Shown here in pieces: positions 49,781 to 57,101 of a stretch of DNA of 64,000 nt (position 1 is the first letter of the stretch; the number at the start of each line of letters is the position of its first letter). The DNA is from Chloroflexota bacterium. GTDB taxonomy: Bacteria > Chloroflexota > Anaerolineae > Anaerolineales > UBA4823. Both the position numbers and the translations under genes were made by a program. The stretch spans positions 62,001 through 126,000 of the forward strand of contig JAKOUW010000235.1 in the NCBI GenBank assembly GCA_029782365.1, written 5' to 3'. Below the pieces are notes generated by a model. That model saw only the letters and a program-made list of their open reading frames with translations. It made no database searches and was not told the DNA's origin.

Positions 49781-51751
49781 ATGCAAACCAAGAAACGAAA
49801 TTTATTCAAAATAGTGACCATACTTCTGCTGGTTACGATGTTGCTCGGCACAGGTCTGTACCGGTGGAATGCGCATGCGGCTGCGACTCTGCCTGCCACC
49901 CCCTGCACGGGTTCTGGCACTGTAACCTGTAAACTCTGGGCTTCAGCTGGCACCATCGCCGTTCCTGGTGTAGGCAATGTCAATGTCTGGGGTTTAAGCA
50001 GCACATCGGGAAGCTTGCCCAGTTTGCCAGGCCCGGTTTTGATCGTCAACCAGGGTGATGTTGTCAAAGTCCGGTTAACCAACAACCTGGCGGAGACAAC
50101 GTCACTAAACTTCACCGGCCAGGCGATGATTCCAGATACGACGGGTGTGGCACCTGGCGGCACGATCACTTATACTTTTACTGCAAGCAAACCTGGCACA
50201 TTCCTCTATCAGGCTGGTCTGCTGGTGAATTCACAGCATCAGGTAGCCATGGGTATGTACGGCGCCCTGGTTGTCCGCTCAGGGACCCCGAATCAGGCTT
50301 ATGCTGGCACAAACAGCGCATTCACCGATGAAGCATTGTTGGTTTTGAGCGAAATGGATTTGGCTCTCAACGGCAGCGCCTCACCGGCAGATTTCGATAT
50401 GCGCACCTACCACCCGACGTATTTCCTGATCAACGGCAGGTCATACCCCCAGACTGAGCCCATCACAGGAACAGTTGGGAGTCCATTGTTACTGCGATTT
50501 GTGAATGCAGGCTTGCAGAGCCACTCCATGTCCTTGTTGGGATTGACTCAAAACGTCATTGCAGTCGATGGCAATCCTTATACGTACGATCACAAGTTGG
50601 TTGCGGATACATTGTTCCCCGGGCAGACTTCGGATGCCGTTGTGAATATGCCCAATTTGCTTGCCTCAGGCGTGCGGCGCTATGCCGTCTTCGATGCCGA
50701 CTTCATCTTATCTAACAATACCAGCCAGGGTTTTGGCGGAATGCTGACATTCTTGGCTCTGGAGAACGGTCTGCCATCCGGCACCGACACAGTTGGTCCC
50801 CTGACTGCCAACATGACGATCACGCCATCAAAAGTGGATGGAGCTACACAGGCTGTTTTGGCAGCTACCGTCAGCGACGCCTTGAGTGGAAATAATAATG
50901 TTACCGCGGCAGAGTACTACATTGACAGCACCGCCAGCGCTCCCACGGCACTTTCAGGCTCGTTTGGAACTCCAACAGTTGCTGTCTCTGCCAATCTTCC
51001 GGCTGGCCTGTCCACCGGAGACCACACCATCTTCGTGCGAGGCCAGGACAGTGCAGGTAACTGGGGTCCTTTTACATCGAAAGTTCTATCAGTTGACCAG
51101 ACCGGCCCAGATGTCATCAGCGTCGTTCTTGTCTCCAATCCTGCCCAGAATAACACGAATGTCACCCTGGAAGTATCCGCGGATGACCGTTCGAAAGGCA
51201 ACAGCCTGGTCAATTCTGCCGAGTTTTCGCTGGATGGCGGCGCCTGGACCGCGATGAACTTTGTCACCTCCGCTTCCACATCGTATTTCACAGCCACGAT
51301 TTCCGCCAGCGGTGCTGGTTCTCATTCTGTGAATGTCCGGGCAATCGATGAATTTTTGAACACGGGTGCTACAACGTCAGTTTCTTTGATGATCGATAAC
51401 AGCGGGCCTGCCACTACCCTGGTCACAGCCTCGCCAAATTCCACAGATGGCCTGGTTGGTCTCAACACAGCCGTTCCCGTGGTGCGCATTCATGCAACCT
51501 TCACTGATGCATCTGCTAGAATTGCCGGTGCAGAGGGTTTCATCGATACCCCTGGCGCAGATGGCACAGGCTTCCCCTTCATCGCCGTCGATGGGCTTTT
51601 CACCGATCTATCAGAGGTGGGATACTCGGATATACCCCTGTCCACCATCTGGCTCTTATCTGCCGGAAACCACACGATCTATGTTCATGCAAAGGATGCC
51701 GCCGGCAATTGGGGAGCCTTTGCCAGCGTAACCGTTACCAAACTGCCCTGA
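49781..51751 (+). CDS. Exported cupredoxin-fold protein C with Ig-like repeats
   Basis: A 656-residue exported protein (signal LFKIVTILLLVTMLLGTG). Residues about 35-330 follow the two-cupredoxin layout of the neighbours (GPVLIVNQGDVVKVRLTNNL, FTASKPGTFLYQAG, QVAMGMYGALVV). The copper positions are lost: NFTGQ stands for HWHG, and no His-x-His pair is visible. Residues about 340-656 hold three Ig-like repeats typical of secreted proteins, with DHTIFVRGQDSAGNWGPF and NHTIYVHAKDAAGNWGAF as the repeated endings. It is probably a structural or binding member of the set. ATG 49781 has AAGGAG; the gap to protein B is 29 bases. Confidence 0.8.
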   Translation: MQTKKRNLFKIVTILLLVTMLLGTGLYRWNAHAAATLPATPCTGSGTVTCKLWASAGTIAVPGVGNVNVWGLSSTSGSLPSLPGPVLIVNQGDVVKVRLTNNLAETTSLNFTGQAMIPDTTGVAPGGTITYTFTASKPGTFLYQAGLLVNSQHQVAMGMYGALVVRSGTPNQAYAGTNSAFTDEALLVLSEMDLALNGSASPADFDMRTYHPTYFLINGRSYPQTEPITGTVGSPLLLRFVNAGLQSHSMSLLGLTQNVIAVDGNPYTYDHKLVADTLFPGQTSDAVVNMPNLLASGVRRYAVFDADFILSNNTSQGFGGMLTFLALENGLPSGTDTVGPLTANMTITPSKVDGATQAVLAATVSDALSGNNNVTAAEYYIDSTASAPTALSGSFGTPTVAVSANLPAGLSTGDHTIFVRGQDSAGNWGPFTSKVLSVDQTGPDVISVVLVSNPAQNNTNVTLEVSADDRSKGNSLVNSAEFSLDGGAWTAMNFVTSASTSYFTATISASGAGSHSVNVRAIDEFLNTGATTSVSLMIDNSGPATTLVTASPNSTDGLVGLNTAVPVVRIHATFTDASARIAGAEGFIDTPGADGTGFPFIAVDGLFTDLSEVGYSDIPLSTIWLLSAGNHTIYVHAKDAAGNWGAFASVTVTKLP

Positions 51752-51761
51752 TCTACACCGC

Positions 51762-51797
51762 GGAGGGAGGAGTTCCCATCCAGGAACTCCTCCCTCC
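51762..51797 (+). other. Perfect 15-bp GC-rich hairpin
   Basis: GGAGGGAGGAGTTCC (51762-51776), loop CATCCA, GGAACTCCTCCCTCC (51783-51797). It begins 10 bases after the stop of protein C. It is very stable, but no T run follows (ACAAATG). It may be a rho-independent-like end, an mRNA stabiliser, or an attenuator in front of the lipoprotein gene; the right arm could also mask ribosome-binding-like purines in the left arm. Confidence 0.7.
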
Positions 51798-51832
51798 ACA
51801 AATGTACTGGATTAAAAATGGAGTTCAGTCAA

Positions 51833-52312
51833 ATGTTCGAAGCGCAACTCGTAAAATTATATAGAAGCAATTATTGGCGAGCGATCTTTTTTTTCACAAT
51901 AATCTTATTCCTGGCACTCAGCATTTCTGCATGCGCTTCAGCCCAGTCTGCAACTCAGTCTGCCTCTAATGAAAACCTATCTCAGGCAGTATTGGAAGAA
52001 AAATACGGTATCCGCGTCAACTTAATTGCGGTGACTGCCGCAGGCGGCCTGATCGATGTACGTCTTAAACTGGTAGACCCGGATAAAGCCAAACAATTGC
52101 TCAAGGATTCCAACAATTTCCCATCCTTGTATGTTGCTGATAAATCTGTGTCTTTAAGTGTACCCGACGAGACCAAGAAGCAAGAAATTCAATTTGTAAA
52201 AGATGGCGGGGTGTATGTGATGTATCCCAATTCAGGGGACATTGTTCAACCCGGCTCTACGGTCATGATAGCGTTTGGCTCTATAAAAACTGAGCCATTA
52301 ACCGTTAAGTAA
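51833..52312 (+). CDS. Lipoprotein with a domain shared by the next gene
   Basis: A 159-residue protein with a membrane-spanning signal ending in a lipobox (LALSISAC), so Cys would be lipidated and the protein anchored outside. The domain after it (VLEEKYGIRVNLIAVTAAGG, IDVRLKLVDPDKAKQLL, then VYVMYPNSGDIVQPGSTVMI and a final EPLTVK) recurs in the C-terminal part of the next gene. I do not recognise it as a named family. ATG 51833 with GGAG nine bases upstream is preferred over ATG 51818. It follows the cupredoxin genes after the perfect hairpin, so it may be expressed less or separately. Confidence 0.72.
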   Translation: MFEAQLVKLYRSNYWRAIFFFTIILFLALSISACASAQSATQSASNENLSQAVLEEKYGIRVNLIAVTAAGGLIDVRLKLVDPDKAKQLLKDSNNFPSLYVADKSVSLSVPDETKKQEIQFVKDGGVYVMYPNSGDIVQPGSTVMIAFGSIKTEPLTVK

Positions 52313-52327
52313 TTGAGAGGCGCGTAT

Positions 52328-53212
52328 ATGAAAACAAAAATCTTACAATGGTTGGCGATCCTCATGATTGTTCAGGTGGGTTTAGTTCATTTCCTCACCG
52401 CCCAACAGCAGTATGATGAAGCAGTCTATATGGGATTTCTCTTTATTGGGAATTTCTCTGTTTCGCTCCTGGCTGCTTATGGTATTTTTCGACAGAAACC
52501 TTGGGGATGGATTTTGGGGATCGCTGTCGTGCTGGGTTCGCTGGCGGGCTACGCCTGGAGCCGAACGATTGGAATGCCGGGGATGGAAGTCGAAGCGTGG
52601 GACGAACCAATGGGCGTAATCTCGATGGTGGTGGAAGGATCGTTTCTCCTGATTTGCCTGGCTTTATTCCTGTCAGCCAGGCAAACTGCAATCGAAACTG
52701 GAAACGGGTGGTTTGAACAAACCTATTTAGCCCCGATGGCGATCGTGGTGATGATGATTTTCTTCAGCATAGTGATTGCGCTGGGTGATACCAGCAAATC
52801 GAGTATGGCGAATATGAATCTTGTCCAGGCTGATGATTTGCTCAGGGCTTCCCAATTGACCAACGTTGAATTAGAAGAAAAATATGGGGTGCAGATTACC
52901 CAGGTATCGATCACCGCATTATCCAGCATTGTAGATGTACGCTTGAAGATCATTGACCCGCAAAAAGCGCACCTGTTACTCGACAAACATCCGATCTTAT
53001 TTGTGGATAACCAAAATGTAATCCACCCACCCCATTTGCACACTCACTCCGAGTTGAAAGCTGGCAAAATCTTCGTGATGTTCTTTCCGGCTTCCAAAGC
53101 GACCATCCACCCTGGCTCACATATCAGCCTGGCATTTGAACGCGTGGACCAGCCGTTGTTCACGATTGGTCAATCGAATTCATTCGTTACGGAACCTGTG
53201 ATTGTGAAGTAA
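52328..53212 (+). CDS. Four-helix membrane protein with shared C-terminal domain
   Basis: A 294-residue protein. Four hydrophobic segments fill residues 1-165 (WLAILMIVQVGLVHFLTA, GFLFIGNFSVSLLAAYGIF, WILGIAVVLGSLAGYAW, MAIVVMMIFFSIVIALG, with one more near 105). Residues about 185-294 repeat the domain of the preceding lipoprotein (LEEKYGVQITQVSITALSS, VDVRLKIIDPQKAHLLL, and a final EPVIVK). This copy has a His-rich insertion, IHPPHLHTHSE, absent from the lipoprotein, which could bind copper or another metal. ATG 52328 with GAGAGG upstream is used instead of the earlier TTG. Its position next to copper-type proteins supports a metal-handling role, as inference. Confidence 0.75.
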   Translation: MKTKILQWLAILMIVQVGLVHFLTAQQQYDEAVYMGFLFIGNFSVSLLAAYGIFRQKPWGWILGIAVVLGSLAGYAWSRTIGMPGMEVEAWDEPMGVISMVVEGSFLLICLALFLSARQTAIETGNGWFEQTYLAPMAIVVMMIFFSIVIALGDTSKSSMANMNLVQADDLLRASQLTNVELEEKYGVQITQVSITALSSIVDVRLKIIDPQKAHLLLDKHPILFVDNQNVIHPPHLHTHSELKAGKIFVMFFPASKATIHPGSHISLAFERVDQPLFTIGQSNSFVTEPVIVK

Positions 53213-53225
53213 AATCAGCATTAAG

Positions 53226-54857
53226 ATGCTCGGTTTTACCCGGAAAATTTTCGCCATCTGCATAGCAATTGGCGCTGTTGTTTTATTCATAACAGGCTGG
53301 CGCCCCCCCACCCAGGCCTTATCTGCTGGGTGGGATTCTTTTTTTGGTCAATCAAACAAAATTGATCCTGCTGTGCAGCAGGCCTTGGATGGCCTGGCTC
53401 CGGGTCAAATGATTACCGTGATTGTCACCTTCCGAAACCAGGCAAGGCTCCCCATAAATTCCACGCTTCGCCCAGCCAACGCACAACAGACCGTGATTGC
53501 ACTGTTACAGCGCACAGCCTCCGTCACGTTTCAGACAGTCGCCAACGATCTCCAGCCAGGCGTGACTGCCGGTCACATTGGGAAAATTGTGCCGTTCTGG
53601 ATTTTCAACGGCATGTCGATCACTGCTACAGGCGAGGAAATTAAGAAACTGGAAATGCGCAGCGATGTGCTGGAGATTGCACCCGATGAAATAGCCATTG
53701 TGCCAGTCGGAGCGCAATCCGTCAACGGCCCAGCCGCAAACCTGACAGCAATTAACGCCCCGGCGTTGTGGGCATTGGGTTATCAGGGCCAAGGCGTCGT
53801 GGTTGCCAACCTGGATTCTGGCGTGGATGTGAACCACCCTGACCTAACAAGCCGTTGGCGAGGTGGGACAAACAGTTGGTATGATCCCTATAACCAACAT
53901 CCAACCACCCCTGCCGATTTGAATGGTCACGGCACCTGGACGATGGGGGTAATGGTGGCAGGCAGCGCTTCAGGTACTGGGTTAGGCGTCGCCCCGCAAG
54001 CCAAATGGATTGCTGCCAAAATATTCAACGACAGCGGCTCGGCTACAGCAACCGCCATCCATCTGGCTTTTCAATGGATCTTAGATCCTGACCACAACCC
54101 GGCAACCCCAGACGCGCCCCAGGTGGTAAACAATTCTTGGGCTTATGGCAGCCCCGGCTGTAATCTGGCCTTCCAACCAGACCTGAAAGCCCTGCGGGCC
54201 GCAGGGATTGTACCTGTCTTTGCGGGAGGCAATTATGGCCCCAATCCTTCCACCAGCGTCAGCCCGGCGAATTATCCGGAAGCCCTGGCTGTTGGAGGCA
54301 TTGATAATTCAGGGATTTTGGACAGCCAGACAAGCCGTGGGCCGTCCAATTGCGGTGAGACCAATGCGATCTACCCTGAGTTGGTTGCGCCGGATGTCAG
54401 CATTCAAACCACGGATCTGCTCGGTGGTTATATTTCAACCAGCGGAACTTCCTTAGCCGCCCCACATGCCGCAGGCGGCCTGGCGCTGCTGCTCAACGCT
54501 TTTCCGGGGTTAAACACCGAAAGCCAGATCGCCGCCATTCTAAATACAGCGAAAGACCTGGGCGCAACTGGCCCGGATAACAGTTTTGGTTATGGAGAGC
54601 TGGATTTACTGGCTGCTTACAATTGGTTGGCAGCCGGCAACCGTGTCACTCCTACCCCTGTTCCAACCAACACGCCTACCGCCACAGCGACCATCACGAG
54701 TACAGCCACTTCAACCGCGACATCGACAGCCACGCCAACGCCCACGGCGACGGATACCGGCACTCCCCCCGCCGCTACCTCTACCGACACGCCAACACCA
54801 ACCGCCACACCCGCGCCGCCGCCCATTTTCTTGCCTCTCGTTATCGTTGGCGGCTGA
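53226..54857 (+). CDS. Secreted subtilisin-like (S8) serine protease
   Basis: A 543-residue secreted protease. After the signal (KIFAICIAIGAVVLFITG) comes a propeptide of the I9 type (about 45-145, GQMITVIVTFRNQARL), then the S8 domain with the catalytic triad Asp197 (NLDSGVDVNHPDL), His235 (NGHGTWTMGV) and Ser409 (TSGTSLAAPHAAG); an Asn for the oxyanion hole lies in GGNYGPNPS. Residues 475-535 form a Pro/Thr linker, and the protein ends in PPPIFLPLVIVGG, a short hydrophobic tail of a kind I associate with exported Chloroflexota proteins and which may be a surface-sorting signal. The gene starts 13 bases after the preceding one and converges with a response-regulator gene. Confidence 0.93.
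   Translation: MLGFTRKIFAICIAIGAVVLFITGWRPPTQALSAGWDSFFGQSNKIDPAVQQALDGLAPGQMITVIVTFRNQARLPINSTLRPANAQQTVIALLQRTASVTFQTVANDLQPGVTAGHIGKIVPFWIFNGMSITATGEEIKKLEMRSDVLEIAPDEIAIVPVGAQSVNGPAANLTAINAPALWALGYQGQGVVVANLDSGVDVNHPDLTSRWRGGTNSWYDPYNQHPTTPADLNGHGTWTMGVMVAGSASGTGLGVAPQAKWIAAKIFNDSGSATATAIHLAFQWILDPDHNPATPDAPQVVNNSWAYGSPGCNLAFQPDLKALRAAGIVPVFAGGNYGPNPSTSVSPANYPEALAVGGIDNSGILDSQTSRGPSNCGETNAIYPELVAPDVSIQTTDLLGGYISTSGTSLAAPHAAGGLALLLNAFPGLNTESQIAAILNTAKDLGATGPDNSFGYGELDLLAAYNWLAAGNRVTPTPVPTNTPTATATITSTATSTATSTATPTPTATDTGTPPAATSTDTPTPTATPAPPPIFLPLVIVGG
54644..54826 (+). repeat. Low-complexity Pro/Thr-coding repeat
   Basis: Short, imperfect repeats of CCAAC, GCCAC and CGACA code for the Thr/Pro/Ala linker of the S8 protease. 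They are not regular direct repeats and have no spacers. This is a flexible cell-wall-spanning linker. Confidence 0.8.
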
Positions 54858-54881
54858 GCCGTTCCAAATTTTTGGACGCAA

Positions 54882-55589
54882 TTAACTGGAACTGTGAGTG
54901 TTCTTGGGCTGGTAGGTGCTGGTCAGCCCGTACTGGCGGGCCAGGCTGGCGGCTTCGCGACGGTTTTTCAATTTGAGTTTGTTCAGGATATTCCGGATAT
55001 GGTGTTTTACCGTATTTTCGGAAAGAAACAGATGCTGAGCAATTTCTAGGTTGGTTGCGCCGCTGTCCAGCTCCTTCAAGACATCCATTTCACGCCCACT
55101 GAGGCGAGAAAGTAAGTTTTCTTGTTCCTGAGCTGGTTGCGTATCCCTGGCAAGGTATGAGATCGCCTGGCTCATCATCTTGCGCGAGAAAGCCAGTTCG
55201 CCGCGTTCCAAGGCATACAGGCTTGAAATCAAGTTAGAGCCGGCAATGTTCTTCAGCATATACCCTTTGGCTCCCAGGCGGATTGCCGAGACAAGCTTTT
55301 CTTCGGTTTCATACACAGTCAAGAAGATGATTTTGCAATCTGGCAGAATGGGCAAGATGGCGCGCGTGGCATCCAGCCCGGTTCCATCGGGCAATGAGAA
55401 ATCCATGAGGATAATATCCGGCCTATATAGACGCGCTTTTTCGATGCCCTCGAACACAGTACCCACATCTGCAACCACCACAAAGTCGGGGTTACTGCGG
55501 AATAAACCGATCAGACCTTCTCGGAACAAAACGTGGTCATCGATGACCAGTATGCGTTTAGCGTTCATATTTTTTATCTGTTGATCCAT
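54882..55589 (-). CDS. NarL/LuxR-family response regulator
   Basis: A response regulator of 235 residues. The receiver (about 10-125) has Asp17-Asp18, phospho-acceptor Asp63 (IILMDFSLPDGTG) and Lys in AKGYMLKNI. The C-terminal LuxR-type helix-turn-helix (about 160-220) reads LSGREMDVLKELDSGATNLE and then IAQHLFLSENTVKHHIRNIL. The start codon overlaps the stop of the kinase gene by one base (TGATG), so the two are translationally coupled. A second ATG 21 bases further in is a possible start. It converges with the S8 protease gene with 24 bases between the stops; a small dyad TCCAAA-TT-TTTGGA (54863-54876) lies there. Confidence 0.94.
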   Translation of the reverse strand: MDQQIKNMNAKRILVIDDHVLFREGLIGLFRSNPDFVVVADVGTVFEGIEKARLYRPDIILMDFSLPDGTGLDATRAILPILPDCKIIFLTVYETEEKLVSAIRLGAKGYMLKNIAGSNLISSLYALERGELAFSRKMMSQAISYLARDTQPAQEQENLLSRLSGREMDVLKELDSGATNLEIAQHLFLSENTVKHHIRNILNKLKLKNRREAASLARQYGLTSTYQPKNTHSSS

Positions 55590-56920
55590 CAGTTTAAATC
55601 CACTTTTTTCACAGGTACACTGATTTTGATCGTTGTCCCGCCATCATGGACGGTCTCCACTAAAAACTCTCCAGCCACATTTTCAATTCTTTCGCGCATA
55701 ATTTCCAATCCAAAATGTTTGCGAGAATCAACTGCCTGTACGTCGAAGCCGATGCCGTTGTCAGTGACCTGCAAAGTGACATTCTTTTCGCTCCAATTCA
55801 GGCAGATATCCACTTTACTGGCGCAGGCATGTTTTTCGATATTATTAAAAGCCTCCTGAAACACATAAAAAACCGCGCGCTGAACATCCGAAGTGATCGG
55901 TGCTGGTTGGCCCTGGTGAGTGACATGAATTTCAAGGTTTGACCGCTTGCTCCATTTCTGTGTCTGTTCAGAGATCAACTTGTCGAGAAATGGGATTGTT
56001 TTTGGATAGTTCTTTTCCAGCGTATTGCGTACGATTTCATACGAATCACTCGCGGCTTCGCGCATTTTCTCAAGGTCACGCATTCGGCTGGCGGCATCCA
56101 ATCGTTCGTTCTCAGCAATCAATTGGTCGATTTTCAGGCGCAAAAAGCTCAAGTTTTGGCCGAGGCTGTCGTGCAAGTAGATGGAGACTGTCCGCCGTTC
56201 GGCACGCGAGGCCTCTCTGACACGCGCCTCTGCATTCAATTTTCGCTCAAAACCTGCCCGCAAAGTCAAGGCAAGCTCGTCACAAATACTCTCAAAAATC
56301 GAAATAAGTTCAGCGTTCAACGCTTCGACAGATTTTAATTTGAAGCGTAAACTGGCAAATAACTCATTACCATAGAAAAGAGGCATGCAGTAATATTCGC
56401 GGTAGGAAAGATTGGACGGATCAGCTTGAAGCGCCAGGCAAGGGCCAAACTGGCTGTCTCCCATTTTTTGGTCACAGAACGAACAGGCCTGTACGATGTG
56501 TGGGGAAAATGCCTGTGAACCACGATCATTCCAGTATGCCACCAATTCCAGGTGATCGTCAGGGTGGTATCGAAAAAATAAACTGCTCTCGGTGATAGCG
56601 ATCAACTTCGACGGAATTTGGGCCACAGCCATGGTCAGGTCTTCCCAATTATCGTACGAAGAAAGCTTATGATTTAGGCGGTGTTTATAATCTAGAATTC
56701 GTAAGGTTCTTTGCTGAGCCCTGTTCGTCTTGCGCAGCTCATCAGTCAGCATGCCTAACGAAAGGAAGCTCAGAACATAAATCAATGTCTCCACGAAATG
56801 AGTCAAATCATTCGCGGATGGGCGCGATTCCATCGCTTCCATGATAATGATTAGGAAAATAACTAGGCTGATAACCCACCAATGCCGTTTTGCGATTGCC
56901 TGGTAGATTCTTGAAATCAA
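55589..56920 (-). CDS. NarX/DesK-type sensor histidine kinase with GAF-like domain
   Basis: The partner of the NarL-type regulator, 443 residues. Two N-terminal hydrophobic segments (WWVISLVIFLIIIMEAM and LIYVLSFLSLGML) are followed by a GAF-like region (about 90-230) that contains cysteines in a CSFCDQKMGDSQFGPC pattern and could bind a cofactor or metal. The HisKA_3 domain has His250 in SIYLHDSLGQNLSFLRLKID. The HATPase has FQEAFNNIEKHACAS, VTDNGIGFD and HFGLEIMRERIENV. The start at 56920 agrees with a sigma-70-like promoter just upstream. Confidence 0.92.
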   Translation of the reverse strand: MISRIYQAIAKRHWWVISLVIFLIIIMEAMESRPSANDLTHFVETLIYVLSFLSLGMLTDELRKTNRAQQRTLRILDYKHRLNHKLSSYDNWEDLTMAVAQIPSKLIAITESSLFFRYHPDDHLELVAYWNDRGSQAFSPHIVQACSFCDQKMGDSQFGPCLALQADPSNLSYREYYCMPLFYGNELFASLRFKLKSVEALNAELISIFESICDELALTLRAGFERKLNAEARVREASRAERRTVSIYLHDSLGQNLSFLRLKIDQLIAENERLDAASRMRDLEKMREAASDSYEIVRNTLEKNYPKTIPFLDKLISEQTQKWSKRSNLEIHVTHQGQPAPITSDVQRAVFYVFQEAFNNIEKHACASKVDICLNWSEKNVTLQVTDNGIGFDVQAVDSRKHFGLEIMRERIENVAGEFLVETVHDGGTTIKISVPVKKVDLN

Positions 56921-56954
56921 AAACTACTCCTATAAATTAAGGAAATTAACCAAT

Positions 56955-56983
56955 ATTTTAATAAATATACCATAAATTGTAAA
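56955..56983 (-). promoter_or_regulatory. Sigma-70-type promoter of the NarX/NarL pair
   Basis: On the minus strand TTTACA and TAAAAT are 17 bases apart in a very AT-rich stretch, about 35 bases before the kinase ATG at 56920. Spacing and boxes fit the housekeeping consensus. Confidence 0.6.
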
Positions 56984-57049
56984 ATATGAGCAGTAGAATT
57001 TGTCTAAATTTTATCCAAATTCACTAATATAATGATGGGGGGGTTTCCA

Positions 57050-57080
57050 TTGAAAGCCTCCAATTCCTTTGTGGTATGAT
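57050..57080 (+). promoter_or_regulatory. Possible sigma-70-type promoter of the serine hydrolase gene
   Basis: TTGAAA (57050-57055) and TATGAT (57075-57080), the latter preceded by TGG as an extended -10; the spacer is 19 bases, slightly long. The -10 ends 21 bases before ATG 57102. Confidence 0.5.
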
Positions 57081-57101
57081 AGCCACGAGTAAATTCGAAC
57101 C

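Noticed and set aside
54644..54826. Repetitive stretch considered as a CRISPR-like array
   Set aside because: Repeats are short, imperfect, in coding frame and without spacers; they encode a Thr/Pro linker.
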